From Suilimivivens sp009774465 (lineage in GTDB: Bacteria > Bacillota > Clostridia > Lachnospirales > Lachnospiraceae): 64,000 bases of DNA. The DNA is taken from positions 70,594 through 134,593 of the forward strand of contig CANDAE010000008.1 of assembly GCA_947382645.1 (NCBI GenBank), in the 5' to 3' direction. The translations under genes and the position numbers were made by a program. A model generated the notes under the pieces. That model did not search any database and was not told the origin of the DNA. It was given only the letters and a program-made list of their open reading frames with translations. This document shows, one piece after another, positions 8,705 through 18,405 of this stretch (position 1 is the first letter of the stretch; every line of letters begins with the position of its first letter).

Positions 8705-9679
8705 ATGAATAAGAAAGATGAGATTATACGGATATTTCCGGAGCATATGAAAAGCAGATGGGAAAAGGCGCTTTTACATGGGGAAAAACTACAGGAAATC
8801 CGCCTTGGCGCCGGACAGCCGGTAAGACTTAAATTTGCCGGAGAGGAAAGGTTTTTAACAAAAGAAGGAGAAATTGATATTTTGCCGGAAAAGGCATGGT
8901 ATTTAACGGAAAAAGAGATAGATGAGATTATAAAAAATGTATGCAAGTTTTCGCTGTATGCTTTTGAAAATGAGATCAGACAGGGATATATAACCGTGTC
9001 AGGCGGTCACAGAATTGGAATGGCAGGACAGGTTGTTCTGGATGAAAAAGGAAATATCAGAAATATGAGTCACATCAGATTCTTAAATATCAGAATATCG
9101 CATGAGGTTTTAGGTGCGGCAAAGGAAGTGATGCCCTATGTATATAAGGATGGACGGGTGCTGAATACCCTGCTTGTTTCCCCGCCGGGATGTGGAAAGA
9201 CAACACTTCTTCGGGATATAATCAGGCAGTTGTCTAATGGAAATACTTATGGAGAGGGCAGGCAGGTGGCTGTGGTGGACGAGCGGTCGGAGATTGCAGG
9301 AAGCTTTAGGGGAACGCCCCAAAATGATGTGGGGATCAGGACGGATGTGCTGGACGGATGCCCGAAGGTGCAGGGAATGATGCTTTTGATGCGGTCTATG
9401 TCCCCTTCTGTGGTGGCGGTGGACGAGATTGGAAGCTATGAGGATATTAAGGCAGTTTATCAGATCCTTCAATGCGGAAGCAGCGTAATTGCTACCATGC
9501 ATGGCAGTACAATGGAGGACGTACATAGACATATGTATTTAAATGATGAAAAAGGGCTTTTGTTTGACCGCTTTTTATTTCTGGAAAAGAAACATGGGGT
9601 ATGTCAGGTCAGGGAAATTATAGATGGAAGAGGGCAAAAAGTCATCTGGGGACTGGAGAGGAAAACATGCTGCGTTTAA
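8705..9679 (+). CDS. spoIIIAA: Stage III sporulation protein AA, ATPase
   Basis: 324 residues with a Walker A motif GCGKTT at 162-167 and a Walker B-like VVAVDEIG near residue 240. SpoIIIAA resembles secretion-type ATPases and powers the SpoIIIA-SpoIIQ channel joining mother cell and forespore. It is the first of eight consecutive spoIIIA genes, and its 3' end overlaps spoIIIAB by 13 bases. Confidence 0.96.
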   Translation: MNKKDEIIRIFPEHMKSRWEKALLHGEKLQEIRLGAGQPVRLKFAGEERFLTKEGEIDILPEKAWYLTEKEIDEIIKNVCKFSLYAFENEIRQGYITVSGGHRIGMAGQVVLDEKGNIRNMSHIRFLNIRISHEVLGAAKEVMPYVYKDGRVLNTLLVSPPGCGKTTLLRDIIRQLSNGNTYGEGRQVAVVDERSEIAGSFRGTPQNDVGIRTDVLDGCPKVQGMMLLMRSMSPSVVAVDEIGSYEDIKAVYQILQCGSSVIATMHGSTMEDVHRHMYLNDEKGLLFDRFLFLEKKHGVCQVREIIDGRGQKVIWGLERKTCCV

Positions 9680-10182
9680 TAGGATGTTTATTAGTGATAA
9701 CCGGCTCCATAGGATTTGCAGGGAGCATTTGCAGGGAAGGAAAAAATCGTCTTGATATGCTGAAACAAATGCGGGGAATTTTTGAGACTATGAAATACTA
9801 TATTGCCTATCAGAAGGCTGCAATTCCGGAAGCATTGTGGAAGCTTTCTGATAAAAGTGATGACTCGATATCAGGCGCATTCAGAGAAATACATAACAGG
9901 GTTTATGAAAAAGGAGAAAGTCTGCCAATTGCCTGGCGTCAGCAGATGGAAGCAGCGCTTATAAAGTCATCCTTGTCAAAGGAAGAAAAAAAGCTGATAT
10001 TGGATTTTCCTGCATGTCTGGGTTTTATGGAAGAAAATGCCCAGGCGGGTGCGGTGGATGAGCTGCTAAGAGAAATTGATCTGCACATTAAAGAACTGAC
10101 AGAAGAACAAAAGAATAAAAATAAAATGATCATGAGTCTTGGCGCAGCAGTGGGAGTGCTACTCTCCATTTGGCTGGTATAG
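9667..10182 (+). CDS. spoIIIAB: Stage III sporulation protein AB
   Basis: 171 residues with an N-terminal membrane segment (LIGCLLVITGSIGFAG), a helical soluble middle, and a second hydrophobic segment at the C-terminus (LGAAVGVLLSIWLV). This matches SpoIIIAB, which resembles type II secretion F-type platform components. The ATG at 9667 is chosen because GGAGAGGAAAAC lies just before it and the length then fits the family; the frame is open further upstream inside spoIIIAA. Confidence 0.93.
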   Translation: MLRLIGCLLVITGSIGFAGSICREGKNRLDMLKQMRGIFETMKYYIAYQKAAIPEALWKLSDKSDDSISGAFREIHNRVYEKGESLPIAWRQQMEAALIKSSLSKEEKKLILDFPACLGFMEENAQAGAVDELLREIDLHIKELTEEQKNKNKMIMSLGAAVGVLLSIWLV

Positions 10183-10202
10183 CTTAAGGGTGTGGAGGAA
10201 AT

Positions 10203-10397
10203 ATGGGGATAAACCTGATTTTTAAAATTGCGGCAGTGGGAATACTGATTACTATTTTAAGCCAGATTTTAAAGCATAGCGGAAGGGAAGAACATGCATT
10301 TTTAATTTCGTTGGCAGGACTGATTTTAGTGCTCACCTGGATACTGCCATATATTTATGATTTGTTTGTTATGATTCAGGATCTGTTCCGCCTGTAA
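10203..10397 (+). CDS. spoIIIAC: Stage III sporulation protein AC
   Basis: 64 residues with two membrane helices. The first begins LIFKIAAVGILITILSQIL and the second is SLAGLILVLTWILPYIY. This is the exact size and pattern of SpoIIIAC, a small membrane part of the sporulation channel. RBS GTGGAGGAA precedes the ATG. Confidence 0.95.
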   Translation: MGINLIFKIAAVGILITILSQILKHSGREEHAFLISLAGLILVLTWILPYIYDLFVMIQDLFRL

Positions 10398-10432
10398 TCT
10401 TGGCAGAAATATGTGGAAAGAAGTTCTAAAAG

Positions 10433-10456
10433 GTTGAATAAAAAGGCGTATTCAAC
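10433..10456 (+). repeat. Perfect 8-bp hairpin inside the spoIIIA operon
   Basis: GTTGAATA at 10433-10440 pairs perfectly with TATTCAAC at 10449-10456 around an 8-base loop. It lies in an unusually long 101-base gap between spoIIIAC and spoIIIAD, genes that are normally almost contiguous. The rest of the gap holds a GC-rich stretch (10469-10486). No T-run follows, so it is not a normal terminator. Confidence 0.6.
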
Positions 10457-10498
10457 TTAAAAATCAAGTGCGCGCCGCAACGTGCAGATGGGCTTATT

Positions 10499-10885
10499 TT
10501 GGAGATTATAAAAATTGGGGTGCTTGGAGTGGCAGGGGTTATGCTTGCCTTACAGTTTAAATCGAACAGGCCGGAATACAGTTTATATTTGGGGACTGCC
10601 ATATGTCTGGTAATTTTTACATTTTCTGTGGAAGGACTTTATACACTGCTTGGAAAAATAGGGGTTCTGGAGCAATATTTAAGCGGCAGCGGAGAATATC
10701 TGGGATTTTTGTTTAAAGCGGTGGGAATTACTTATGTCTGTGAGTTTTGTGCATCTATCTGTAAAGATGCAGGATATAGTGCGGTGGCAGGGCAGATAGA
10801 AATATTTGGGAAATTGTCAGTGCTGCTTATGGGGGTGCCGATTTTAAAGGCAGTTATTGAAAATATCAACGCAATAGCCGGATAG
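10499..10885 (+). CDS. spoIIIAD: Stage III sporulation protein AD
   Basis: 128 residues with about four membrane helices, the SpoIIIAD pattern: it starts MEIIKIGVLGVAGVMLALQF and ends with GVPILKAVIENINAIAG. The start is TTG at 10499, chosen because it gives the conserved first residues; no ATG is available in frame and no good Shine-Dalgarno sequence is visible, which is unlike the other genes of this operon. It is part of the SpoIIIA channel complex. Confidence 0.9.
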   Translation: MEIIKIGVLGVAGVMLALQFKSNRPEYSLYLGTAICLVIFTFSVEGLYTLLGKIGVLEQYLSGSGEYLGFLFKAVGITYVCEFCASICKDAGYSAVAGQIEIFGKLSVLLMGVPILKAVIENINAIAG

Positions 10886-10904
10886 ATGAAAGAGGAATGC
10901 AGGG

Positions 10905-12095
10905 ATGGAAGCAGAAAGAACGCTTAAAGTGAAAAAGCTTTTGTTTTTAATTGCAGGGATTTTATTTTGCAGTTTTTGCTTTGAAATCCAGGTGCAGGCG
11001 GCGGAGGCAGAAGATACAAAATCAGAAACGCAGACAGAGCGTTCCTATATAGATGACTGGCTGTCCGCCTATGATATGAGTGATATCAATCAGGGGATGG
11101 ACAACCTTTTTCCGGAAATGAACCTGGATGCAGATGAACTTCTTTTCATGATAATGGAGGGAGAATTTCTGGAGGCGTTTACGTTGCTGACAGGGCGGAT
11201 CAGGGAGGCACTGATAGGGGAACTGGGAGGAATCCGCAGGATTTTCATTTATATTCTTGTATTGGGAGTAGTATCTGCCCTGTTTTCCGGATTTTCAGAT
11301 TTATTTGTAGGACAACAGGTGGCGCAGGCAGGGTTTTATTTTCTTTACCTGTTTCTTATGGTCATTATGACCAGAGTTTTTTTGTTTGTTTCACAAATTG
11401 CTGTCTCAGCAGTGGAAAATATTGTGCTTTTTGTAAAATTGTTTATTCCCACATATTTTGTGGCAGTGGGAGCCGCTCAGGGGGCTGCATCAGCAGTTTA
11501 TTATTATCAGATGATGCTGATGATTGCCTATCTGGTGGAAAGCTTTTTAAATACCGTATTGATTCCATTTATATACACTTATGTGATTCTGGCCCTTTTA
11601 AATGGCTTATGGGCGGAAGAAAAGCTGAGTCTTTTGCTTGAAATTCTGGAAAAGGGAATTGTAATGGCCCTTAAAGTTTCTATGGGAATTGTTACCAGCT
11701 TAAGTCTGGTGCAGGCGGTAATCGTGCCGGTGGCATCTCAGCTTAAAATTTCCGCCATGCGGAAAGCAATATCTGCAATCCCCGGAATTGGAGGTGTGGC
11801 GGAAGGCGTTACGGAGCTGGTAATGGGTTCCGCAGTGCTTATTAAAAACAGTATGGGGGTATTGCTTCTTGTTTTGATTTTGGGCGCCTGTATTCTGCCG
11901 CTTCTTAAAATTGTAATTGTAACAGCTGTCGTAAAGCTGGGAGCAGCAGTTACAGGAATTGTAAGCGATAAAAGAATTGCTTCATGCACCAACAGAGTGG
12001 GAGTGGGGTGTTTCCTGCTTTTTCGGTGTGTATTTACGTCAATGGCGCTTTTTATCATTGTGATTGCAGTGGTGTCATACACAATATCCTGGTAG
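10905..12095 (+). CDS. spoIIIAE: Stage III sporulation protein AE
   Basis: 396 residues with a signal-peptide-like N-terminus (about 10-32), an acidic extracytoplasmic stretch, and about seven membrane helices to the C-terminus. Length and topology match SpoIIIAE, the main polytopic membrane protein of the mother-cell channel complex. The motif GIGGVAEGVTELVMGSA near residue 295 is family-typical. It lies 19 bases after spoIIIAD. Confidence 0.95.
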   Translation: MEAERTLKVKKLLFLIAGILFCSFCFEIQVQAAEAEDTKSETQTERSYIDDWLSAYDMSDINQGMDNLFPEMNLDADELLFMIMEGEFLEAFTLLTGRIREALIGELGGIRRIFIYILVLGVVSALFSGFSDLFVGQQVAQAGFYFLYLFLMVIMTRVFLFVSQIAVSAVENIVLFVKLFIPTYFVAVGAAQGAASAVYYYQMMLMIAYLVESFLNTVLIPFIYTYVILALLNGLWAEEKLSLLLEILEKGIVMALKVSMGIVTSLSLVQAVIVPVASQLKISAMRKAISAIPGIGGVAEGVTELVMGSAVLIKNSMGVLLLVLILGACILPLLKIVIVTAVVKLGAAVTGIVSDKRIASCTNRVGVGCFLLFRCVFTSMALFIIVIAVVSYTISW

Positions 12096-12105
12096 GAGGC
12101 AGAAA

Positions 12106-12657
12106 ATGGTTGGGGCAGTTAAGGAAATATGTATTTTTGTGATTGTAGCACAGGCAGTCATGCTTTTTGTTCCGGGAACTTCTTATATGAAGTATGTCAG
12201 GATTCTGGTGGGGATTTTGATGATTTTGAAAATAACGGAACCGCTTTTCGGGCTGTTTTTAGATGAGGAAAAAGAAAGGGAAATCAGTGAGAGGATTGCT
12301 CTTTTGGAGCAGAATATGGAATTGAACGCAGCAGAGCTGAAGATAGAGGATAATCGTACGGAAATTTACGGAAGTGTTACGGAGGAACTGAAAAACAAAT
12401 TAAACAATTGTGAAAGTGGTTATAAGGTTTTAAATGTGGAACTGACAAAAGATCAGAGAATCATTATAACAATAGAAGCGGAAGAGGCGGAAAACAGCAG
12501 TGAAAATAAAATACAAATAGATCCGGTGGTGATTGGCGGAAACAGTACGCAAAATTATGAGGTGTCAGAAGAAAAAGAGGAGGAGCTGAAAGCAATTTTT
12601 GGAGAAAGCATTTCGGTGGATGCCGAAAAAATAGAGGTTGTATTTCGGGCAAATTAA
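12106..12657 (+). CDS. spoIIIAF: Stage III sporulation protein AF
   Basis: 183 residues with two N-terminal membrane helices (about 7-25 and 32-50) followed by a soluble mixed alpha/beta domain. The start ATG at 12106 has GGAGGC ten bases upstream; the frame runs further upstream into spoIIIAE without a matching start. SpoIIIAF is a ring-building-motif protein of the SpoIIIA complex. Confidence 0.93.
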   Translation: MVGAVKEICIFVIVAQAVMLFVPGTSYMKYVRILVGILMILKITEPLFGLFLDEEKEREISERIALLEQNMELNAAELKIEDNRTEIYGSVTEELKNKLNNCESGYKVLNVELTKDQRIIITIEAEEAENSSENKIQIDPVVIGGNSTQNYEVSEEKEEELKAIFGESISVDAEKIEVVFRAN

Positions 12658-12717
12658 AAGAATATTTAAACGTTATATATGCCTGAAAAAAGGTATGGGG
12701 AAAGGAACAGGTATAAG

Positions 12718-13356
12718 ATGCAGGAAAAGGAAATAAAGAAAAGGATTACGGAAAAATTTACCAGAAATAATTTTTTAATAATTGTTCTTGCAGGCATTCT
12801 GCTGCTTGTTATTGTCTGGCCCGTACAGGAAAAAAATTCGGACATGGATGCAGGCAGCGGCACACAGTCCGGTCAATTGGACAGTAAAGGGGATATAATC
12901 AGTTTACATACAGGAACTGCCTTAAATACATATGAAGATAACTGGAAAAGTGAAAATGAACTGTATACCTATGCTTCTTATCTGGAAGATTCTCTGGAAG
13001 AACTGCTGGGGACAATGGATGGGGTTGGCAGAGTGAGGGTGATGATTACACTGGAGAATTCAGGAGAAACAATTATAGAAAAGGATAAGAGCACACAAAG
13101 AAACAGTACCACGGAAGTGGATTCTCAGGGAGGCAGCAGGAATACCACGGATTTTAGTGATACGGAGGAAACTGTTTATGGGGAAAACAATATTCCATAT
13201 ATTACGAAAATGATGACTCCTTCCGTTAAGGGGGTGGTGGTTTCAGCTCAGGGAGGCGGCAATGCAAAAACAGCAGAAAATATATCAGAAGCAATTCAGG
13301 CATTATTTGGTATCGAAGCACATAAAATTAAAATAGTTAAAATGATTTCACAATAA
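12718..13356 (+). CDS. spoIIIAG: Stage III sporulation protein AG
   Basis: 212 residues with one membrane helix (about 18-36), a serine/glycine-rich linker, then a ring-building-motif domain interrupted by a low-complexity insert (about 120-165), as in SpoIIIAG, which forms a large ring in the intermembrane space. The ATG at 12718 follows AAAGGAAC; an in-frame ATG 13 codons upstream lacks an RBS. Confidence 0.92.
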   Translation: MQEKEIKKRITEKFTRNNFLIIVLAGILLLVIVWPVQEKNSDMDAGSGTQSGQLDSKGDIISLHTGTALNTYEDNWKSENELYTYASYLEDSLEELLGTMDGVGRVRVMITLENSGETIIEKDKSTQRNSTTEVDSQGGSRNTTDFSDTEETVYGENNIPYITKMMTPSVKGVVVSAQGGGNAKTAENISEAIQALFGIEAHKIKIVKMISQ

Positions 13357-13371
13357 GAAGGAGATACGGAA

Positions 13372-14121
13372 TTGAAGAATATGGTGAAAAAGAATCAGAT
13401 TATGATTACAGCGTTGGCAATCATGATTGCAATTGCCGGATACTTGAATTTTGCAGGCGGCAAGATTACCGAGGAGGAAATACTTACGGCAGGCTCCGAT
13501 ACGATTGTTTCAGACACTCAGCAAACGACAGAGGATGCGGATGTTGCGGCTTTGTTTGAAATATCCGATGAAGATATGGAACAGGCCGGTTATGTGGAAA
13601 TTGAAAGTATGGATTCAGATGTTGTAATGCAGCAGGAAAATTATCTGGATGAAACAATGGACGAAGTACTTGCCGAGAATATGACGCAGGAACTGGCTGA
13701 AAATACAGAGAGCCAGATCAGCGATAGTGAGACGCCGGGGGAAGCAGTATTTACTTCCACGTCGAATGTAAGCGCCCTTTCCAGCGCAAAGCTCCTTAAA
13801 GAACAGACAAGAGCCAGAAATAAAGAAACGTTACTTGAGATTATTAATAATGTAAATATCAGCGAAGAGCAGAAGCAGGAAGCGGTTGATAATATGATTG
13901 CTTTAACCGATATAGCTGAGAAAGAGACTGCAGCGGAAATTCTGCTTGAAAGTAAGGGATTTGATGATGTGGTGGTAAGTATAACAGATGACAGTGTTGA
14001 TGTGGTGGTAAATGCCAGCGAACTTACGGAGGCACAGCGTGCACAGATTGAGGATATTATTATCCGCAAGACCGGCATATCACCGGATGCAATTGTAATC
14101 AGTACTATGGCCACAGAATAA
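13372..14121 (+). CDS. spoIIIAH: Stage III sporulation protein AH
   Basis: 249 residues: one membrane helix (about 9-27), an acidic Ser/Thr/Glu-rich linker, and a C-terminal YscJ/FliF-like ring-building domain (about 145-245) that in Bacillus binds forespore SpoIIQ. The start is TTG, with an excellent AAGGAGAT seven bases upstream. It is the last gene of the operon. Confidence 0.94.
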   Translation: MKNMVKKNQIMITALAIMIAIAGYLNFAGGKITEEEILTAGSDTIVSDTQQTTEDADVAALFEISDEDMEQAGYVEIESMDSDVVMQQENYLDETMDEVLAENMTQELAENTESQISDSETPGEAVFTSTSNVSALSSAKLLKEQTRARNKETLLEIINNVNISEEQKQEAVDNMIALTDIAEKETAAEILLESKGFDDVVVSITDDSVDVVVNASELTEAQRAQIEDIIIRKTGISPDAIVISTMATE

Positions 14122-14224
14122 ATAGATGCTATATTTTGAAAAATGTGGTATCCTATTACAGGAGAAATGAAAGAAACATTTTTTACGAATGTTTGATTGT
14201 AATGGATAAGAAAGGGATACCCTT

Positions 14225-15376
14225 ATGAAAAGAGTTTTTTTAATTGTTTTGGACAGCGTGGGAATAGGCGCTATGGAAGATGCGGCAGAGTTTGGAGATG
14301 AAGGAACAAATACCCTTAGGTCTGCAGCGAAAGGCTCCTGTTTCCACATGCCGAACATGGAACAGTTGGGACTGTTTAATATTGACGGTGTTGACTGGAA
14401 GGAAGGTACCGCATCACCTGAGGCCGCATACGGAAGAATGAAGGAAGCATCAAAAGGAAAGGATACTACGATAGGGCACTGGGAAATTGCCGGTGTCATA
14501 TCAAAAGAACCGCTTCCGGTTTATCCGGATGGCTTTCCGGAGGAAATATTAGATCCCTTCATTCAAATGACAGGAAGAGGAATTTTATGCAACCGCCCTT
14601 ATTCAGGCACGGAAGTAATCAAAGCATTTGGAGATGAGCATGTAAGAACAGGAAAGCTTATCGTATATACTTCTGCAGACAGTGTATTTCAGATTGCAGC
14701 TCATGAGGATGTAGTACCGGTGGAGACGCTTTATGAGTACTGCCGGATGGCAAGAGAACTGTTACGTGGCAGGCATGGCGTGGGCAGAGTAATAGCAAGG
14801 CCCTTTGCAGGAGAAAGTGGAAATTATCAAAGAACGTCAGGAAGACATGACTATTCATTGGAGCCGCCTGCACAGACCATGCTGGATGTAATAAAAAATG
14901 CCGGTTTAGAAGTAATCGGCGTTGGAAAGATCAGGGATATTTTTGCAGGACAGGGTATTACTTCCTATGTTTATACGAATGGTAATACAGATGGTATAGC
15001 GAAAACGATTGGGTATCTGGAGCAGGATTTTGAAGGGCTGTGTTTTGTTAATCTGGTGGACTATGACATGCTCTACGGACACAGAAATGACATAGAAGGT
15101 TATGCACGGGCGCTGGCGGAGTTTGATGCTGCGCTGCCGCAGATTATGGGAAAGCTTCGGGAAGAGGATGTTTTGATGATCACTGCGGATCATGGGTGTG
15201 ATCCGGGCTATGTGGTTTCTACGGATCATTCCAGGGAACACACACCGCTTCTTATTTACGGTAAAAATATTAAGCCTGTAAACCTGGGAACCAGAGATAC
15301 CTTTGCAGATATTGGAGCTACGGTACTTAAGCTTTTGGGAATAGAAGGAAATATTTCCGGCCAATCTGTATTGTAA
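14225..15376 (+). CDS. deoB: Phosphopentomutase
   Basis: 383 residues of the alkaline-phosphatase-like superfamily. Metal ligands are visible in the N-terminal DSVGIGAMEDA, the threonine nucleophile region GKDTTIGHWE, and the C-terminal TADHGCDPG and TDHSREHTPLL. The enzyme interconverts ribose (or deoxyribose) 1- and 5-phosphate in nucleoside salvage. It stands alone, with no deoC or pdp nearby. The start ATG follows AAAGGGATACCC. Confidence 0.97.
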   Translation: MKRVFLIVLDSVGIGAMEDAAEFGDEGTNTLRSAAKGSCFHMPNMEQLGLFNIDGVDWKEGTASPEAAYGRMKEASKGKDTTIGHWEIAGVISKEPLPVYPDGFPEEILDPFIQMTGRGILCNRPYSGTEVIKAFGDEHVRTGKLIVYTSADSVFQIAAHEDVVPVETLYEYCRMARELLRGRHGVGRVIARPFAGESGNYQRTSGRHDYSLEPPAQTMLDVIKNAGLEVIGVGKIRDIFAGQGITSYVYTNGNTDGIAKTIGYLEQDFEGLCFVNLVDYDMLYGHRNDIEGYARALAEFDAALPQIMGKLREEDVLMITADHGCDPGYVVSTDHSREHTPLLIYGKNIKPVNLGTRDTFADIGATVLKLLGIEGNISGQSVL

Positions 15377-15430
15377 GAAGTATTTATAGTAAAGAATAGA
15401 ATATATGAAGTACATGGAAAGGAAAAATAC

Positions 15431-17023
15431 ATGAGTAATTACGATCATGAGATAAACAGAAGAAGGACTTTTGCAATTATTTCCCATCCGGATGCAGGTA
15501 AGACCACATTGACAGAGAAGTTCCTTTTGTATGGAGGAGCCATTAATCTGGCGGGAAGTGTGAAAGGAAAGGCAACAGCAAGACATGCGGTTTCTGACTG
15601 GATGGAAATTGAAAAAGAAAGAGGTATTTCAGTTACCTCATCAGTTTTGCAGTTTGAGTATGATGATTTTTGTATTAATATTTTGGACACGCCGGGGCAT
15701 CAGGACTTTTCAGAGGACACTTACAGAACGCTGATGGCGGCAGATTCAGCAGTAATGGTAATTGACGCTTCGAAAGGCGTGGAAGCTCAGACAAGAAAAT
15801 TATTTAAAGTTTGTGTAATGCGCAAGATACCGATCTTTACTTTTATTAACAAAATGGACAGAGATGCCAATGATACATTTGAACTGTTGGATGAAATTGA
15901 AAAGGAGCTTGGTATTGCAACCTGTCCGGTGAATTGGCCCATAGGTTCCGGCAAACGGTTTAAAGGCGTTTATGACAGGGACAGGCAGTGCGTGATTACC
16001 TATTCCGATACGGCAAAAGGGACAAAAGAAGGTGAGACCAGAGAAATATCTGTAAAGGACAAGGCTGCACTGGTGCCTGTAATTGGAGAAGAAGCGGCCG
16101 ATACACTGATTGACGAGATAGATCTTTTAGACGGGGCAAGCGCTGAATTTGATTTGGAACTGGTACAGGCAGGTGAACTGACTCCGGTATTTTTTGGTTC
16201 AGCACTTACCAATTTTGGCGTAGAGTTCTTTCTTCAGCATTTTCTTAAAATGACCACTACACCCCTTCCAAGAAAGTCGGATGCTGGACTGATTTCACCT
16301 ACTGAACAGGATTTTTCCGCATTTGTGTTTAAAATCCAGGCAAATATGAATAAGGCGCACAGGGACAGAATTGCGTTTATGCGGATCTGCTCCGGAAAGT
16401 ATGAAGCCAGTATGGAAGTAAAGCATGTGCAGGGGGGCAGGGTGATGCGTCTTTCACAGCCTCAGCAGATTATGGCAAGTGAAAGAAAAATATTGGAAGA
16501 AGCCTATGCAGGGGATATTATCGGTGTGTTTGATCCGGGGGTTTTTTCCATTGGAGATACACTGTGTATGCCAAAAGAGCAATTCCAATATGAAGGTATT
16601 CCTACTTTTGCACCGGAGCATTTTGCAAGGGTGAGACAGGTGGACACTATGAAAAGAAAGCAGTTTGTAAAAGGAATTACCCAGATTGCCCAGGAAGGTG
16701 CGATTCAGATTTTTCAGGAATTTAACACAGGAATGGAAGAAATCATTGTTGGCGTTGTGGGAGTGCTTCAATTTGATGTACTGAAATATCGTCTGGAAAA
16801 TGAATATAATGTGGAAATTAAACTGGAAAACTTACCTTACGAGCACATCAGATGGATTGAAAATAAGGACATTGATTTAAGTAAGCTTGTTGGTACTTCT
16901 GATATGAAGAAGATTAAGGATCTAAAGGGAAATCCCCTTTTACTTTTTATTAATGCATGGAGTGTGGGAATGACTTTAGACCGGAATGAAGGATTGATAT
17001 TATCTGAGTTTGGACGTGATTAA
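15431..17023 (+). CDS. prfC: Peptide chain release factor 3
   Basis: 530 residues, typical RF3 length. G-domain motifs are G1 SHPDAGKTTLTEK, G3 DTPGHQDF and G4 NKMD. RF3 is a GTPase that recycles RF1/RF2 from the ribosome and aids quality control after miscoding. GGAAAGGAAAAATAC precedes the ATG. The stop TAA is directly followed by the ATG of the lipoprotein gene, so the two are probably co-translated. Confidence 0.97.
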   Translation: MSNYDHEINRRRTFAIISHPDAGKTTLTEKFLLYGGAINLAGSVKGKATARHAVSDWMEIEKERGISVTSSVLQFEYDDFCINILDTPGHQDFSEDTYRTLMAADSAVMVIDASKGVEAQTRKLFKVCVMRKIPIFTFINKMDRDANDTFELLDEIEKELGIATCPVNWPIGSGKRFKGVYDRDRQCVITYSDTAKGTKEGETREISVKDKAALVPVIGEEAADTLIDEIDLLDGASAEFDLELVQAGELTPVFFGSALTNFGVEFFLQHFLKMTTTPLPRKSDAGLISPTEQDFSAFVFKIQANMNKAHRDRIAFMRICSGKYEASMEVKHVQGGRVMRLSQPQQIMASERKILEEAYAGDIIGVFDPGVFSIGDTLCMPKEQFQYEGIPTFAPEHFARVRQVDTMKRKQFVKGITQIAQEGAIQIFQEFNTGMEEIIVGVVGVLQFDVLKYRLENEYNVEIKLENLPYEHIRWIENKDIDLSKLVGTSDMKKIKDLKGNPLLLFINAWSVGMTLDRNEGLILSEFGRD

Positions 17024-18292
17024 ATGAACCCCAAAAAAATATTGATATGGATTTTGCTGAGTCTTACATTACTGACTGGCTGTAACAGTTCAGGCAGTCA
17101 GAAGGACCAGGAAAATAATAAGGAACAATTAAATAGCAGCAGTCAGAGTCAGGTGATGTCAAGAAAGGATGCGGAAAAAGAAGGCATTCTGGCAGAATCG
17201 GAAAAGCAGGAAACGGATCTGGAGGAATTAAATGGCATTTATGGAATTCCTGAGTCAGAGACAAATTATACCAGAAGCAGGCAGACGGGACTTTTTTATT
17301 ACAACAGTCTGAATGAAGAAGAACAGATTGTCTATGCGGAAATTCTGCAGATATTACAGGGATTTGAAAGCGGTGTTGCGTTGTCCTGTGTGGAAACGGA
17401 CATGATAGAGAAGGTGTTTCAGTGTGTATTAAATGACCATCCTGAAATTTTCTTTGTGGATGGATATACCTTTACCAGATATACTTTGGGCGACATGGTG
17501 AAAAAAATAACTTTTTCCGGTACCTACAACATAACACCCGAGGAAGCGGCAATCCGGGAAGGACAGATCGCGCAGTATGTGGAAAAATGTTTATCCGGCA
17601 TACAGGCGGGGATGGATCAGTATGAAGTAGCAAAATATATCTATGAATATATTATTACCCAGACAGAGTATGATGCGAAAGTAGCTGACAATCAAAATAT
17701 CTGTTCCGTGTTTATTTATCAAAAGAGTGTCTGCCAGGGATATGCAAAAGCCACCCAATATCTGCTTAATAAGGCTGGAATAGAAGCAACCTTAGTCATG
17801 GGAAGAGTGGCAAGCGGGGAAGGACATGCCTGGAATCTGGTTAAGCTGGATGGAAACTATTATTATGTAGATACTACATGGGGAGATGCTTCTTATCAAA
17901 TTGTGGAAGGAAATGGCGAGCAGATGGCAGGCAGCATTCCTCCCATCAACTATGATTATTTATGTGTTACCACAGAGCAGATGGAAAGAACGCATACCAT
18001 AGAGGAGCTTGTTCCTGTTCCACGGTGTAATTCTATGGATGATAATTATTATATCAGAGAAGGACTTTATTTTAACTGGCTTGATAAGGAAAAGCTTGAA
18101 GGGGTATTCCGGCAGGCATATGATCAGGGAAGCACCTATGTAACATTAAAATGTATTAACAGTCTTGTATATGATGAAATGATCAGATATTTAATTGAGG
18201 AACAGGGAATTTTCCTTTATCTTAATACACAGGAAGGAACGGTTTCCTATGCAGAAAATAAAGATCAGCTTAGTTTAAGCTTCTGGCTGTGA
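17024..18292 (+). CDS. Lipoprotein with transglutaminase-like cysteine protease domain
   Basis: 422 residues. The N-terminus is a lipoprotein signal peptide ending in LLTGC, with the lipidated cysteine at residue 20, followed by a Ser/Gln/Asn-rich linker. A transglutaminase-like domain carries C237 (SVCQGYAKA), H268 (GEGHAWN) and D283 (VDTTWGD), a complete Cys-His-Asp triad. It should be anchored on the outer face of the membrane. The substrate is unknown; cell-wall or peptide processing is plausible. It starts at the base after the prfC stop. Confidence 0.88.
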   Translation: MNPKKILIWILLSLTLLTGCNSSGSQKDQENNKEQLNSSSQSQVMSRKDAEKEGILAESEKQETDLEELNGIYGIPESETNYTRSRQTGLFYYNSLNEEEQIVYAEILQILQGFESGVALSCVETDMIEKVFQCVLNDHPEIFFVDGYTFTRYTLGDMVKKITFSGTYNITPEEAAIREGQIAQYVEKCLSGIQAGMDQYEVAKYIYEYIITQTEYDAKVADNQNICSVFIYQKSVCQGYAKATQYLLNKAGIEATLVMGRVASGEGHAWNLVKLDGNYYYVDTTWGDASYQIVEGNGEQMAGSIPPINYDYLCVTTEQMERTHTIEELVPVPRCNSMDDNYYIREGLYFNWLDKEKLEGVFRQAYDQGSTYVTLKCINSLVYDEMIRYLIEEQGIFLYLNTQEGTVSYAENKDQLSLSFWL

Positions 18293-18405
18293 ATTGCTGT
18301 CAGGTAAGGAAAGGATTTTCCTGCTGGGGCTATGCAAAAAGTTTAAATTTTGGTATGATAAACTATATTAGGGCTTGCAATAGAAAGATGGAAAGGAACG
18401 TTATT

